Source of the DNA: DAXETY01 sp051155755
Lineage (GTDB): Bacteria > Desulfobacterota > Desulfobacteria > Desulfobacterales > SG8-13
Assembly (NCBI GenBank): GCA_051155755.1
Contig: DAXETY010000122.1
Location: forward strand, 1 to 27,088
Direction of reading: 5' to 3'
DNA length: 27,088 bases
Shown one piece after another: positions 1 through 7,514 of the stretch; the stretch's first letter is position 1; every line of letters starts with the position of its first letter. Both the position numbers and the translations under genes were made by a program. The notes below the pieces were generated by a model that was not told the origin of the DNA, did no database searches, and was given only the letters and a program-made list of their open reading frames with translations.

Positions 1-181
1 GGTTCATATCGGCCAGTATCCCGGCAACCTCCAGCGGGTGTGACAGGTACGGTTCGCCGGACAGGCGAATCTGTCCCTCGTGAACCCGGGCCGAATAAAT
101 ATAGGCCCGCTCCACCAGGCTGGTGTCCTCGTTGACGATGTACTCGGAAACCTTGTCGAGTATGTCGGTAATGCGAATCAT
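1..181 (-). CDS. rel: Rel/SpoT family (p)ppGpp synthetase/hydrolase, N-terminal 60 residues only
   Basis: The minus strand from the ATG at 181 encodes 60 residues before the window ends. They include a run ending VHEGQIRLSGEPYLSHPLEV, the signature that opens the HD (ppGpp hydrolase) domain of RelA/SpoT enzymes. The preceding segment, with VSEYIVNEDTSLVERAY, fits the family N-terminus. Known family role: making and degrading the stringent-response alarmone (p)ppGpp in the cytosol. Synthetase, TGS and ACT domains cannot be checked because the gene runs off the left edge. It lies 211 bases downstream of proS on the same strand, with a REP-like repeat between them. Whether it is bifunctional is not decidable here. 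Confidence 0.88.
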   Translation of the reverse strand, partial: MIRITDILDKVSEYIVNEDTSLVERAYIYSARVHEGQIRLSGEPYLSHPLEVAGILADMN

Positions 182-263
182 ATAAATCGTAAAATTTGGC
201 CGGCTCTAATGCGCTTTCACCAAAATTGATGAAGTCGTAAAAAGTCAAAACATATTCAAATCT

Positions 264-347
264 GTTATTCCCGCGGAGGCGAGAATCTCGAAATCATTGT
301 TATTACAGTATGTTAAACTCCAGATCCCCGCCTCCGCGGGGATGACA
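264..347. repeat. REP-like inverted pair between proS and rel
   Basis: Two GC-rich palindromic units face each other in an otherwise AT-rich 211-base gap. The right unit holds CCCCGC-CTCC-GCGGGG (326-341), a 6-bp hairpin with a 4-base loop. The left unit (about 268-285) is a 7-bp hairpin with one mismatch. The whole left arm (264-288) matches the reverse complement of the right arm (322-347) apart from a few transitions. This is the layout of paired REP/BIME elements. It carries no coding potential, and it could act as an mRNA stabiliser or weak terminator after proS; that role is inference. Confidence 0.7.
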
Positions 348-392
348 AATTGCAGGGGCCGACTTTTAGAATGCCATCATAATTGGAAACGC

Positions 393-1931
393 TCAATAAG
401 CTTTGGCGAAAACCGCCCAATCCCGGGCGGATTCGCCGCAGCGAATGCAACTGCCCGGGGCATGCGCTTCCTCCAGTTCGTCTTCCAGCGGCAAACAGCG
501 GATGGTCACGCCCAGTTCCTCCTTGATTTCCGTTTCACAGTCCCGGGAACCGCACCAGTGCGACAGAGCGAATCCGCCGTGAATTTCCGGCAAATCCGGA
601 TTCTGCGGCGTAAAAAACTGCCGGAATGCTTCCAGGTCGTTGATTCGACGGGTGTGCTGCTTGCGGAATTCCAGCGCCCGGTGGAACAGGGTCGTTTGAA
701 TATCGGCAAGGATGCGGTCGATTTCGGCAACAAACTGCTGCCGCGGGATCGACTGTCGATCCTTGGCGTCGCGGTCGCGCCGGGCGACAAACACCGAATC
801 GGCCGCAATATCCCGGGGACCGATTTCCACCCGAACCGGAATGCCCTTTTTGATCCAATCCCAGCCGCGGGCCCCGCCGATGTCGCGCGTGTCGACTTCC
901 ACCTCGACCCGGCGATCGCCGAATCGACGCTCCCCAAGTAACCGGCTGAGCTCCGTGACGTATTCCATTACCCGGCTGCGCTCATCGTCGCTGCGATAAA
1001 TCGGCATCAACACCAGATGCGCCGGCGCCACCCGGGGCGGCAGAATGATGCCGTCGTCATCACCGTGGGTCATAATCAACCCACCGATCAGCCGCGTGGA
1101 AGCGCCCCAGGAGGTTGTCCAAGCATACTGCTGGCGTTCATCGGCATCCTGAAAGACGATGTTGGACGCCCTGGCGAAATTCTGCCCCAGAAAATGGGAG
1201 GTTCCGGCCTGCAGTGCCCGTCGGTCCTGCATCATCGCTTCGATGCAAAGGGTGTCCACCGCCCCGGGAAAGCGCTCCAGGGCGGTCTTGCGTCCCCTGA
1301 TTACGGGCATGGCCAGGTGATTCTGCGCCAGGTCCGCATAAACATCCAGCATCCGTCGCGTCCGCTCCAGGGCTTCTTCCGGGCTGGCATGCGCCGTATG
1401 GCCTTCCTGCCATAAAAACTCACTGGTCCGCAGAAACATTCGGGTGCGCATCTCCCAGCGGACCACGTTGGCCCACTGATTGATCAGAATGGGCAGATCG
1501 CGGTAGCTGGTAATCCACTTGGAAAACGAATCCCCGATGATCGTTTCGGAAGTGGGCCGGACCACCAGCGGCTCGGCCAGCAGTCCGGAAGGCACCAGGC
1601 CGCCTTCGGCGTCTTTCTCCAGACGGTGATGGGTGACGACCGCGCATTCCTTGGCGAAGCCTTCCACGTGTTCGGCTTCCTTCTGCAGGAATCCCAGCGG
1701 AATAAACAGCGGGAAGTAGGCGTTTTTCACGCCGGTGGCCTTGAACATGTTGTCCAGTGTGCGCACCATGTTTTCCCACAGGCTGTAACCCCAGGGCTTG
1801 ATGACCATACAGCCGCGCACGGGCGATTTTTCCGCCAGGTCGGAAGCTTTGACGACCTGTTGATACCATTCCGGATAGTCTTCCGCCCGGGAGGGCTCGA
1901 TTGCCGATCGCTTCTTCTTCGCTTGCCCCAT
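393..1931 (-). CDS. proS: Prolyl-tRNA synthetase, type 3 (archaeal/eukaryotic-like)
   Basis: A 512-residue class II aminoacyl-tRNA synthetase that charges tRNA-Pro with proline. The N-terminal EDYPEWYQQVVKASDLAE and the following SPVRGCMVIKPWGY stretch are typical of the short type 3 enzyme, which lacks the bacterial INS editing domain. RPTSE and the WQEGHTAH segment belong to the catalytic core. The C-terminus carries a Cys-rich zinc-type region (HWCGSRDCE ... CIRCGE) and ends in Tyr, as in this subclass. I chose the ATG at 1931 because AAGGA lies 8 bases upstream and the protein then starts MGQAKKKR, as in homologues. An earlier ATG at 1946 overlaps the ispG stop as ATGA but has poor spacing to any Shine-Dalgarno sequence. 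It is cotranscribed with ispG. Confidence 0.95.
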   Translation of the reverse strand: MGQAKKKRSAIEPSRAEDYPEWYQQVVKASDLAEKSPVRGCMVIKPWGYSLWENMVRTLDNMFKATGVKNAYFPLFIPLGFLQKEAEHVEGFAKECAVVTHHRLEKDAEGGLVPSGLLAEPLVVRPTSETIIGDSFSKWITSYRDLPILINQWANVVRWEMRTRMFLRTSEFLWQEGHTAHASPEEALERTRRMLDVYADLAQNHLAMPVIRGRKTALERFPGAVDTLCIEAMMQDRRALQAGTSHFLGQNFARASNIVFQDADERQQYAWTTSWGASTRLIGGLIMTHGDDDGIILPPRVAPAHLVLMPIYRSDDERSRVMEYVTELSRLLGERRFGDRRVEVEVDTRDIGGARGWDWIKKGIPVRVEIGPRDIAADSVFVARRDRDAKDRQSIPRQQFVAEIDRILADIQTTLFHRALEFRKQHTRRINDLEAFRQFFTPQNPDLPEIHGGFALSHWCGSRDCETEIKEELGVTIRCLPLEDELEEAHAPGSCIRCGESARDWAVFAKAY

Positions 1932-1942
1932 AATCGCTTCCT

Positions 1943-3040
1943 TCATCCGCCTTGATTGTCCTTCTTCCACTGCGTCTCGTAGCGCTCCACTTCTTCCAGA
2001 AGCACTTCCACCAGCCGATTCTCCGGAAACTTCTTAACGACTTCTCCTTTTTTGAAAAGAATTCCGACCCCGTTGCCGCCGGCAATGCCGAGATCGGCTT
2101 CACGGGCTTCTCCAGGTCCGTTCACCGCACACCCCATGATTGCCAGCTTCACCGGCACGGTCTTTACCAGGACCGCTCGCTCGACCCGCTCGACGATGTC
2201 GAACAAGTCGATGTTACAGCGCCCGCAGGTCGGACAGGAAATAATCTCCGGACCTCGGCTGCGGATCTGCAACGCCTTGAGAATTTCAAAACCGACCCGA
2301 ACCTCTTCGACCGGATCCCGGGTCAGAGACACGCGCAGGGTGTCGCCGATGCCTTCTGCCAGCAGCATACCGATGCCCAGTGCCGACTTCACGATCCCGG
2401 CATACAAGCCGCCGGCTTCCGTAACGCCGATGTGCAGGGGCAAATCGGTTTTTTCAGACAGCATTCGGTAGGCCGCCACGGTGCGGCCGACGTCGGAGGC
2501 TTTGATCGAAATTTTGAGGCGGTCGAAACCAAAGGCGTCCATTTGATCGATATGGCGCAGCGCGCTTTCCACCATGGCTTCGGCGGTCACCTGGCCGCCG
2601 TGCTTTGCCACCAGGTCCGCCTCCAGAGAACCGGCATTGACACCGATCCGAATTGGAATCCCGTGGTCGGCCGCACAGTCCACCACGGCTTTGACCTTGT
2701 GTTTGGCGCCGATGTTGCCGGGATTGATGCGCAAACCGTCGGCGCCGGCCCCGGCGGCGGCAATGGCCAGCCGGTAATTGAAATGGATGTCGGCAATCAG
2801 CGGAATCGTGATTTGCTCCTTGATTCGGAAAAGGGTTTCTGCGGCATCCCGATCCGGGACCGCCACCCGGACGATTTCGCAGCCGGCAGCCTCCAGTCGA
2901 CGGACCTGCGCCACTGTCTTCTCGACGTCGCGGGTGTCGGTGTTGGTCATCGATTGCACCCGGACCGGGGCCGTTCCGCCGACTTCGACGTCACCAACCC
3001 GTATGACACGCGTTTTTTTTCGTTGAACGGAGAATCCCAT
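1943..3040 (-). CDS. ispG: 4-hydroxy-3-methylbut-2-en-1-yl diphosphate synthase (IspG/GcpE)
   Basis: A 365-residue 4Fe-4S enzyme of the MEP isoprenoid pathway. It reductively converts methylerythritol cyclodiphosphate to HMBPP. The N-terminal TIM-barrel region contains VRVQSMTNTDTRD and LIADIHFNYRLA. The C-terminal cluster domain has SCPTCGRC (C269, C272) and MGCAVNGPGE (C304, E311), matching the three Cys and one Glu ligands known for the bacterial enzyme. The ATG at 3040 has AGGA about 7 bases upstream; an in-frame TTG at 3064 is less likely. The gene overlaps the possible upstream start of proS and precedes it in the same operon. Its Fe-S cluster makes it a probable client of the NifU/NifS pair at 23383-25385. 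Confidence 0.96.
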   Translation of the reverse strand: MGFSVQRKKTRVIRVGDVEVGGTAPVRVQSMTNTDTRDVEKTVAQVRRLEAAGCEIVRVAVPDRDAAETLFRIKEQITIPLIADIHFNYRLAIAAAGAGADGLRINPGNIGAKHKVKAVVDCAADHGIPIRIGVNAGSLEADLVAKHGGQVTAEAMVESALRHIDQMDAFGFDRLKISIKASDVGRTVAAYRMLSEKTDLPLHIGVTEAGGLYAGIVKSALGIGMLLAEGIGDTLRVSLTRDPVEEVRVGFEILKALQIRSRGPEIISCPTCGRCNIDLFDIVERVERAVLVKTVPVKLAIMGCAVNGPGEAREADLGIAGGNGVGILFKKGEVVKKFPENRLVEVLLEEVERYETQWKKDNQGG

Positions 3041-3228
3041 TGATTTTCCTGCCTGGATGTTCAAACATTAGCAGAACACCGTCGGCGGTTCAAGGTTCCG
3101 CGCGGGTTGCCGCGATGCAACTCCTCGGACCTAACCATCCGAAAAAACGAAATAAATACAACCGTGCGGCTCAAGACTCAGTATAAGGCAGAATTATTGC
3201 CGTAGCAACAGCCAAGAGGAAGCGTTTC

Positions 3229-3654
3229 ATGGGCAAGTCAAAGGGAGGAAAAGTTTCGGGCGAAACCGGATCGCCGGATCGCACCCTCGTGGCGGAAATC
3301 GAAAAACGAACCCCGGAAGGGGTTCTGCCCTGCGCGGTCGCTTTTGAAATCGCGAAAATTCTCGGAGCCAGCCCCCGGGAGGTGGGCCGGGCTGCCGACG
3401 AGGTGCGGTGCAAACTGAATAAGTGCCAATTGGGTCTGTTCGGCTATTCACCGCACAAAAAAATTGTGTCCGCCAAACTCCCGGCCGACGAAGAAATCGT
3501 GGAGACCATTCGCACCAAAGCAACCGACGGTCGCCTGCCCTGTGCGGAGGCCTGGCAAATCGCCGAACGCTTTGGGGTGCGCAAAATGGTGATCAGCGCC
3601 GCATGCGAGGCCCTGGGGATCAAGATTAAGCCCTGTCAGCTGGGCGCCTTTTAG
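3229..3654 (+). CDS. Unassigned 141-aa protein with a tandem Cys-containing duplication
   Basis: I do not recognise a named family. The protein is two ungapped copies of a roughly 51-residue unit (21-71 and 91-141) offset by exactly 70 residues, with 18 identities. Each copy has G-x-LPCA-x-A, then IA-x3-G, then K-x3-CQLG-x-F. Cys 35/105 and 66/136 are the conserved pairs; Cys 61 and 126 are not aligned. The middle of each unit could be a helix-turn-helix, so a DNA-binding or redox/metal-sensing role is possible, but this is inference only. There is no signal peptide or membrane segment. The ATG at 3229 has AGAGGA (3215-3220) 8 bases upstream. It is a lone plus-strand gene, divergent from ispG and convergent with the hydrolase at 3761. 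Confidence 0.85.
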   Translation: MGKSKGGKVSGETGSPDRTLVAEIEKRTPEGVLPCAVAFEIAKILGASPREVGRAADEVRCKLNKCQLGLFGYSPHKKIVSAKLPADEEIVETIRTKATDGRLPCAEAWQIAERFGVRKMVISAACEALGIKIKPCQLGAF

Positions 3655-3678
3655 TTAAAAACAAAAACCATCATGATT

Positions 3679-3729
3679 CTCTGCGATCTCTGCGTCTCGA
3701 GTCCCGCCGCAGGCGGGACGGGCGGTGAG
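3679..3729. repeat. Dispersed repeat, solo arm with inserted hairpin (copy A)
   Basis: This 51-base stretch between two convergent genes is nearly the same as 22145-22197. Both run CTCTGCG ... CTCTGCGTCTCGAG, then a hairpin, then GACGGGCGGTGAG. The hairpin here is GTCCCGCC-GCA-GGCGGGAC (3701-3719, 8 bp). The second copy has a 7-bp version with a different loop. Only the right arm is present at this locus. The GC-rich hairpin could serve as a terminator for either flanking gene, though no T-run follows. Confidence 0.7.
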
Positions 3730-3760
3730 CTCGTGTCGAAATCGATCTGAATTGCCGATG

Positions 3761-4396
3761 CTATAAAATGCCGCGGGCGCCGACGAAGGGATTGTGGCGT
3801 TTTTCGGCGCCGATGGTGGTCGCGTGCATATGCCCCGGATAGACCTTTACCTCGTCTCCCAGGGTGAACAGCTTCTGCTGGATACTGGCCTTGAGCACAT
3901 TCGGGTCGCCGCCGGGCAGGTCCGTGCGGCCGACCGATCCGGCAAACAGCGTATCGCCCACAAATACGCTTTCATCGGTAAACAGACTGATGCCGCCCGG
4001 CGAATGGCCCGGCGTGCAGATCACCTTCAGCGTGATGTTTCCGAAGGCCACCTCATCGCCGTCCTCCAGGTACCGGTCCGGTGGCGGCGAATCCTCGGCC
4101 GTCAGCCCCCAGGAAGCCGCCGCCTGGGACAGCTGTGTGAGCATCGGCGCATCTTCGGCATGGATCAGAATCGAAGCTCCGGTGGCCTTTTTTAAAGGGC
4201 CGTTGGCGCTGACGTGATCGAAATGACCGTGGGTGTTGATAATGTATTTCAGCGTCAGTTCGTGCTTGGCCAATTCCATGAGAATCCGCTCGGGCTCGCC
4301 GCCCGGATCGATCACTGCAGCTTCGCGCGTTTGTTCACAGCCTAGAATATAGCAGTTGGCCTGGATCGGCCCCAGCGCCATGGATGTAAGAATCAC
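3761..4396 (-). CDS. Metallo-beta-lactamase fold hydrolase, glyoxalase II-like
   Basis: A 211-residue soluble hydrolase with the full binuclear metal set: THGHFDH (H56, H58, D60, H61), TPGHSPGG (H131), VFVGDTLF (D148) and YPGHMHATTIG (H189). This pattern and length fit the short YcbL-like branch of hydroxyacylglutathione hydrolases, which cleave thioesters; the true substrate is unknown. I start it at GTG 4396, which has GGAGG 6 bases upstream and gives MILTSMALGPIQANCYILGC, the usual N-terminus. The reading frame stays open far upstream into nusB, but that extension is not family-like. It is the last gene of the long minus-strand cluster, 32 bases after nusB. Confidence 0.9.
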   Translation of the reverse strand: MILTSMALGPIQANCYILGCEQTREAAVIDPGGEPERILMELAKHELTLKYIINTHGHFDHVSANGPLKKATGASILIHAEDAPMLTQLSQAAASWGLTAEDSPPPDRYLEDGDEVAFGNITLKVICTPGHSPGGISLFTDESVFVGDTLFAGSVGRTDLPGGDPNVLKASIQQKLFTLGDEVKVYPGHMHATTIGAEKRHNPFVGARGIL

Positions 4397-4428
4397 AAAT
4401 GACCTCCAATCGTTTCCGAATTCATCGC

Positions 4429-4893
4429 TCAGGAATCTGCAGAAGGAAGTTCGGAGGATTCCAACTCTCCGATGCGGTCGAATTCTTCGGTTTCCCGGGC
4501 AAGGCGAATGCTGTCCAGAATGCCGTTGATAAATGCACCGGAATCCTCGGTTCCGTAACGTTTGGCGATATCGATGGCTTCGTTGATGGAAACCTTCTGC
4601 GGAATGTCGTGGCAGAAAAGCATTTCGAACACGGCCAGCCGCAGGATGTTGCGATCTACGCAGGACATGCGTCCGATCTTCCAATTCTTGGAGAATTCTT
4701 CGATGATGCGATCGATCTGGGGGCGCAACCGAATGGTCCCGGTCGCCAGTCGGTGAAAAAAGCCCCGCACCTTGTCCGGCGGCTGGAAGTGGTCGCAAAA
4801 ACGCGCCAGCATCGCTTCGGACATGTCGCGATTGATGTCCAGGCAAAAAAGAGCCTGCAACGCAAGCTCCCTGGCTTTACGTCGATTGCCCAT
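4429..4893 (-). CDS. nusB: Transcription antitermination factor NusB
   Basis: A 154-residue all-helical RNA-binding protein. With NusE (S10) it binds boxA in rRNA leader transcripts and supports antitermination. The start MGNRRKARELALQALF, the central RNILRLAVFEML and the SINEAIDIAKRYGTEDSGAFINGILD segment are diagnostic. The ATG at 4893 shares its A with the ribH stop (TAATG), and AGGA lies 7 bases upstream inside ribH, so translational coupling is likely. The ribH-nusB pairing is common across bacteria. Confidence 0.96.
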   Translation of the reverse strand: MGNRRKARELALQALFCLDINRDMSEAMLARFCDHFQPPDKVRGFFHRLATGTIRLRPQIDRIIEEFSKNWKIGRMSCVDRNILRLAVFEMLFCHDIPQKVSINEAIDIAKRYGTEDSGAFINGILDSIRLARETEEFDRIGELESSELPSADS

Positions 4894-5369
4894 TATGGTT
4901 CCTGGTTGACGGATTCCATCAGGTTGGCCATCTCGACGGCCGACATGGCGGCGCTCCATCCCTTGTTGCCGGATTTGGCGCCGGCCCGCTCGATGGCCTG
5001 TTCGATGGTATCGGTGGTAACAACACCGAAAATCACCGGGACGCCTGCGTCCAGGCTGACTTGAGCCACGCCTTTGCTGACCTCGGCGCTGACGTAGTCG
5101 AAGTGCGGAGTGGCCCCTCGAATCACCGCGCCCAGGCAGATGACGGCATCGTAGCGTTCGGTCTGGACCATTTTCTGGGCGGCCAGTGGAATTTCAAACG
5201 CTCCGGGTACCTTGACGATGTGTACGCCGTCCGGATCCACACCGGTGCGGGTCAGGGCATCCATGGCGCCGCTCACCAGTTTCTCGGTGATGAAATCGTT
5301 AAACCGGCTCACTACGATCGCAAACCGCTTGCCTTCACCAATCAGTCGGCCTTCCAGAATTTTTGCCAT
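4893..5369 (-). CDS. ribH: 6,7-dimethyl-8-ribityllumazine synthase
   Basis: A 158-residue enzyme that condenses the 3,4-dihydroxy-2-butanone 4-phosphate made by RibBA with the ribityl pyrimidine from the RibD branch to give lumazine, the substrate of RibE. Typical motifs are VVSRFN (19-24), VPGAFEIP (54-61), GAVIRGATPHFDYV with the catalytic-type His89, and FGVVTTDTIEQAIERAG. The ATG at 5369 follows GGGGG at about 6 bases and yields MAKILEG. In-frame upstream codons reach into ribBA but are not family-like. It is 29 bases downstream of ribBA and overlaps nusB by one base. Confidence 0.96.
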   Translation of the reverse strand: MAKILEGRLIGEGKRFAIVVSRFNDFITEKLVSGAMDALTRTGVDPDGVHIVKVPGAFEIPLAAQKMVQTERYDAVICLGAVIRGATPHFDYVSAEVSKGVAQVSLDAGVPVIFGVVTTDTIEQAIERAGAKSGNKGWSAAMSAVEMANLMESVNQEP

Positions 5370-5398
5370 TCGGACCCCCATGTTAAGTAAACGAAAAT

Positions 5399-6628
5399 TT
5401 AAAAATTTTCCTTGCGGGACACGTTCAAATGCAGCGTGTGGCCCATTTTGAGCTTTTTGCACTCCAGATAGCAGCGGTTGTATTCGTTGGGCTCGACCTC
5501 GATGGGTATTTGTTCCACGATCGTCAACCCGTAGCCGTCCAATCCAACCATTTTTTTCGGATTGTTGGTCAACAGCCGCATTTTGCGGACTCCCAGGTCA
5601 ACCAGCATCTGCGCACCCAGTCCGTAATCGCGCATGTCGGCTTTGAAGCCGAGCCGGCGGTTGGCCTCCACCGTATCGAGTCCTTGATTCTGCTGCAAAT
5701 CGTAGGCTTTGAGTTTGTTGACCAGGCCGATGCCCCGGCCTTCCTGTCGCAGGTAGAGGATGACACCCGCACCCTCTTTGTCGATCATGGCCATGGCCTT
5801 GTGGAGCTGGTCGCCGCAGTCGCAGCGCAGCGAACCGAAGATGTCTCCGGTCATGCATTCCGAGTGCACCCGCACCATCACCGGCTTTTCGGAATCGATG
5901 GTTCCCTTGATCAGGGCGATGTGAAGCAGCTGGTCCACGTCGTTTTCGAAAGCCACCATTTCAAATTCACCGCCGAACAGTGTCGGGATCACCGCTCGTG
6001 CCGATCTGCGCACGAAAGACTCTGTTTTCATACGGTATTCGACCAGGTCCGCGATGGTGCAGATACCGATGCCGTGTTCATCGCTGAACTTTTCCAGTGC
6101 CGGCATGCGCGCCATGGTGCCGTCTTCGTCCATGATTTCGCAGATCACGCCGGCGGACTTCAATCCCGCCAGGCGCGCCAGGTCAACCGATCCTTCCGTC
6201 TGACCGACCCGGACCATCACACCGCCGTCCCGGGCCCGCAGCGGAAAAATGTGGCCCGGTCGCACCAGATCGTCCGGTACGGCATTGTCGTCCACGGCGG
6301 TCAGCACCGTGGTGGCGCGGTCCGCGGCGGAAATCCCGGTGGTGACACCCCGCCGGGCCTCGATGGAAACGGTGAAACCGGTTTGATAGGTGGAGGTGTT
6401 GTGATCGACCATCATCGGCAGCTCCAGCCGGTCGCACATCTCCCCGGACATGGCCAGGCAAATCAGCCCCCGGCCGTACTTGGCCATGAAGTTGATTGCC
6501 TCCGGGGTGACCTTTTCGGCAGCCATGCACAGGTCGCCCTCGTTTTCGCGGTCTTCGTCATCGACCAGGATGACCATCCGGCCTTCGCGGATATCCTCTA
6601 TGGCCTTTTCAATCGAAATAACTGCCAT
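5399..6628 (-). CDS. ribBA: Bifunctional DHBP synthase / GTP cyclohydrolase II
   Basis: A 409-residue fusion supplying both riboflavin precursors. Residues 1-200 are the RibB domain (ribulose 5-phosphate to DHBP), with DDEDRENEGD (23-32), TGFTVSIEA, GISAADRATT and RPGHIFPLRA. Residues 206-409 are GTP cyclohydrolase II, with zinc ligands C258, C269 and C271 in SECMTGDIFGSLRCDCGDQ, the catalytic LRQEGRGIGL and the TNNPKK motif. In the RibB domain the usual GHTE motif reads GQTE (Gln143, codon CAG), replacing a His known to bind the catalytic metal. The rest of the active site is intact. The start ATG has GAGGAAG about 9 bases upstream. It lies between ribE and ribH. Confidence 0.95.
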   Translation of the reverse strand: MAVISIEKAIEDIREGRMVILVDDEDRENEGDLCMAAEKVTPEAINFMAKYGRGLICLAMSGEMCDRLELPMMVDHNTSTYQTGFTVSIEARRGVTTGISAADRATTVLTAVDDNAVPDDLVRPGHIFPLRARDGGVMVRVGQTEGSVDLARLAGLKSAGVICEIMDEDGTMARMPALEKFSDEHGIGICTIADLVEYRMKTESFVRRSARAVIPTLFGGEFEMVAFENDVDQLLHIALIKGTIDSEKPVMVRVHSECMTGDIFGSLRCDCGDQLHKAMAMIDKEGAGVILYLRQEGRGIGLVNKLKAYDLQQNQGLDTVEANRRLGFKADMRDYGLGAQMLVDLGVRKMRLLTNNPKKMVGLDGYGLTIVEQIPIEVEPNEYNRCYLECKKLKMGHTLHLNVSRKENF

Positions 6629-6685
6629 CGGTGATTCTTCCTCTTTGCATTCTTATGGTTCAGCCGCCGGGGCAAGCCGGTCCGG

Positions 6686-7351
6686 TTATAAAAATCCGTG
6701 CCGCGCCAGAAAGTCCCGATTCAAGGCCGCCGGGTCGTCACCCGTTTCGTTTTGGGGCGACCGCGTGGCGGCGACGAATCGTTCCACGTATTTTCCGATC
6801 ATATCGACCTCCAGGTTCACCCGATCGCCGGGCTGTTTGAATCCGATGGTCGTCGAAGCGGCCGTATGGGGAATGACGGTAACCGAAAACCCGGTATCGC
6901 CACAGGCGTTCACCGTCAAACTGATTCCGTCCACCGCCACCGAACCTTTTTCGATGACGTAACGCATCAGTTCTCCGGGGGCATCGACGGCAATGCACCA
7001 TGCGTTACCGGATTTTTCCACGGACCGGATTTCACCGCATGCGTCGATGTGACCGGATACCAGATGTCCGTCGAGTCGATCGGAAAGCCGCAAGGCCCGT
7101 TCCAGGTTGACGCGCTGGCCGACCCGTGTCGTTGCAAACGTACTGCGGGCCAGCGTTTCCGGGGACAGGTCGGCTTCGAATCGACGTCCATTGACGGCCA
7201 CCGCCGTCAGACAGGCACCGTTGACGGCGATGCTGTCTCCGATGCGTGTGCCCGTCAGTTCGAAATCGGCGGTGACGGTCATCCGGCGCCCCTCCTGAAC
7301 GCCCCGCAGTCCCGCAACAGTTCCCAGACCTTCAATGATGCCGGTAAACAT
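6686..7351 (-). CDS. ribE: Riboflavin synthase, alpha subunit
   Basis: A 221-residue enzyme that dismutates two lumazine molecules to riboflavin and a pyrimidine reused by RibH. It shows the expected tandem of two lumazine-binding barrels. The first begins MFTGIIEGLG and contains GDSIAVNGACLTA and FEADLSPETL. The second begins near DGHLVSGHIDACGEI and contains KGSVAVDGISLTVNA and VNLEVDMIGKYVERF. I chose ATG 7351 because MFTGIIE is the invariant start; an upstream in-frame ATG at 7399 would translate through a strong hairpin. The Shine-Dalgarno sequence is weak. The 163-base spacer from ribD holds two inverted repeats that may affect its expression. Confidence 0.95.
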   Translation of the reverse strand: MFTGIIEGLGTVAGLRGVQEGRRMTVTADFELTGTRIGDSIAVNGACLTAVAVNGRRFEADLSPETLARSTFATTRVGQRVNLERALRLSDRLDGHLVSGHIDACGEIRSVEKSGNAWCIAVDAPGELMRYVIEKGSVAVDGISLTVNACGDTGFSVTVIPHTAASTTIGFKQPGDRVNLEVDMIGKYVERFVAATRSPQNETGDDPAALNRDFLARHGFL

Positions 7352-7374
7352 GGCAGCCGGTTCCGTGTTCGAGT

Positions 7375-7448
7375 GAAACGTTTGGTGATCGGTAACCAAA
7401 CGTTTTCATTAAGTCCTTAAGATAAGGTTGATTGAACCAGGTTCAACC
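7375..7448. promoter_or_regulatory. Two inverted repeats in the ribD-ribE spacer
   Basis: The first is AACGTTTGGT (7377-7386), an 8-base spacer, then ACCAAACGTT (7395-7404): a perfect 10-bp dyad that extends by one to three further pairs. On the ribE transcript it would be a hairpin ending about 24 bases before the ATG. The second is the compact palindrome TTGAACC-A-GGTTCAA (7432-7446). No T-run follows either on the minus strand, so these are not ordinary intrinsic terminators. They could be operators for an internal promoter or an RNA structure controlling ribE. No FMN riboswitch consensus was found here. Confidence 0.6.
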
Positions 7449-7514
7449 ATTCGGGTTCGACGTTTCAGTTGTCACAGCGCCAACGAATGGCACTGACTCG
7501 GCATCCATCGAATT

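Noticed and set aside
1952..3043. A 363-codon plus-strand open frame opposite ispG
   Set aside because: It mirrors the highly conserved IspG coding frame, has no family-like motifs and is explained by GC-rich codon usage leaving the antisense frame open.
5429..6634. A 401-codon plus-strand open frame opposite ribBA
   Set aside because: Antisense shadow, His/Gln/Val-rich with no recognisable domain, while RibBA on the minus strand is complete and conserved.
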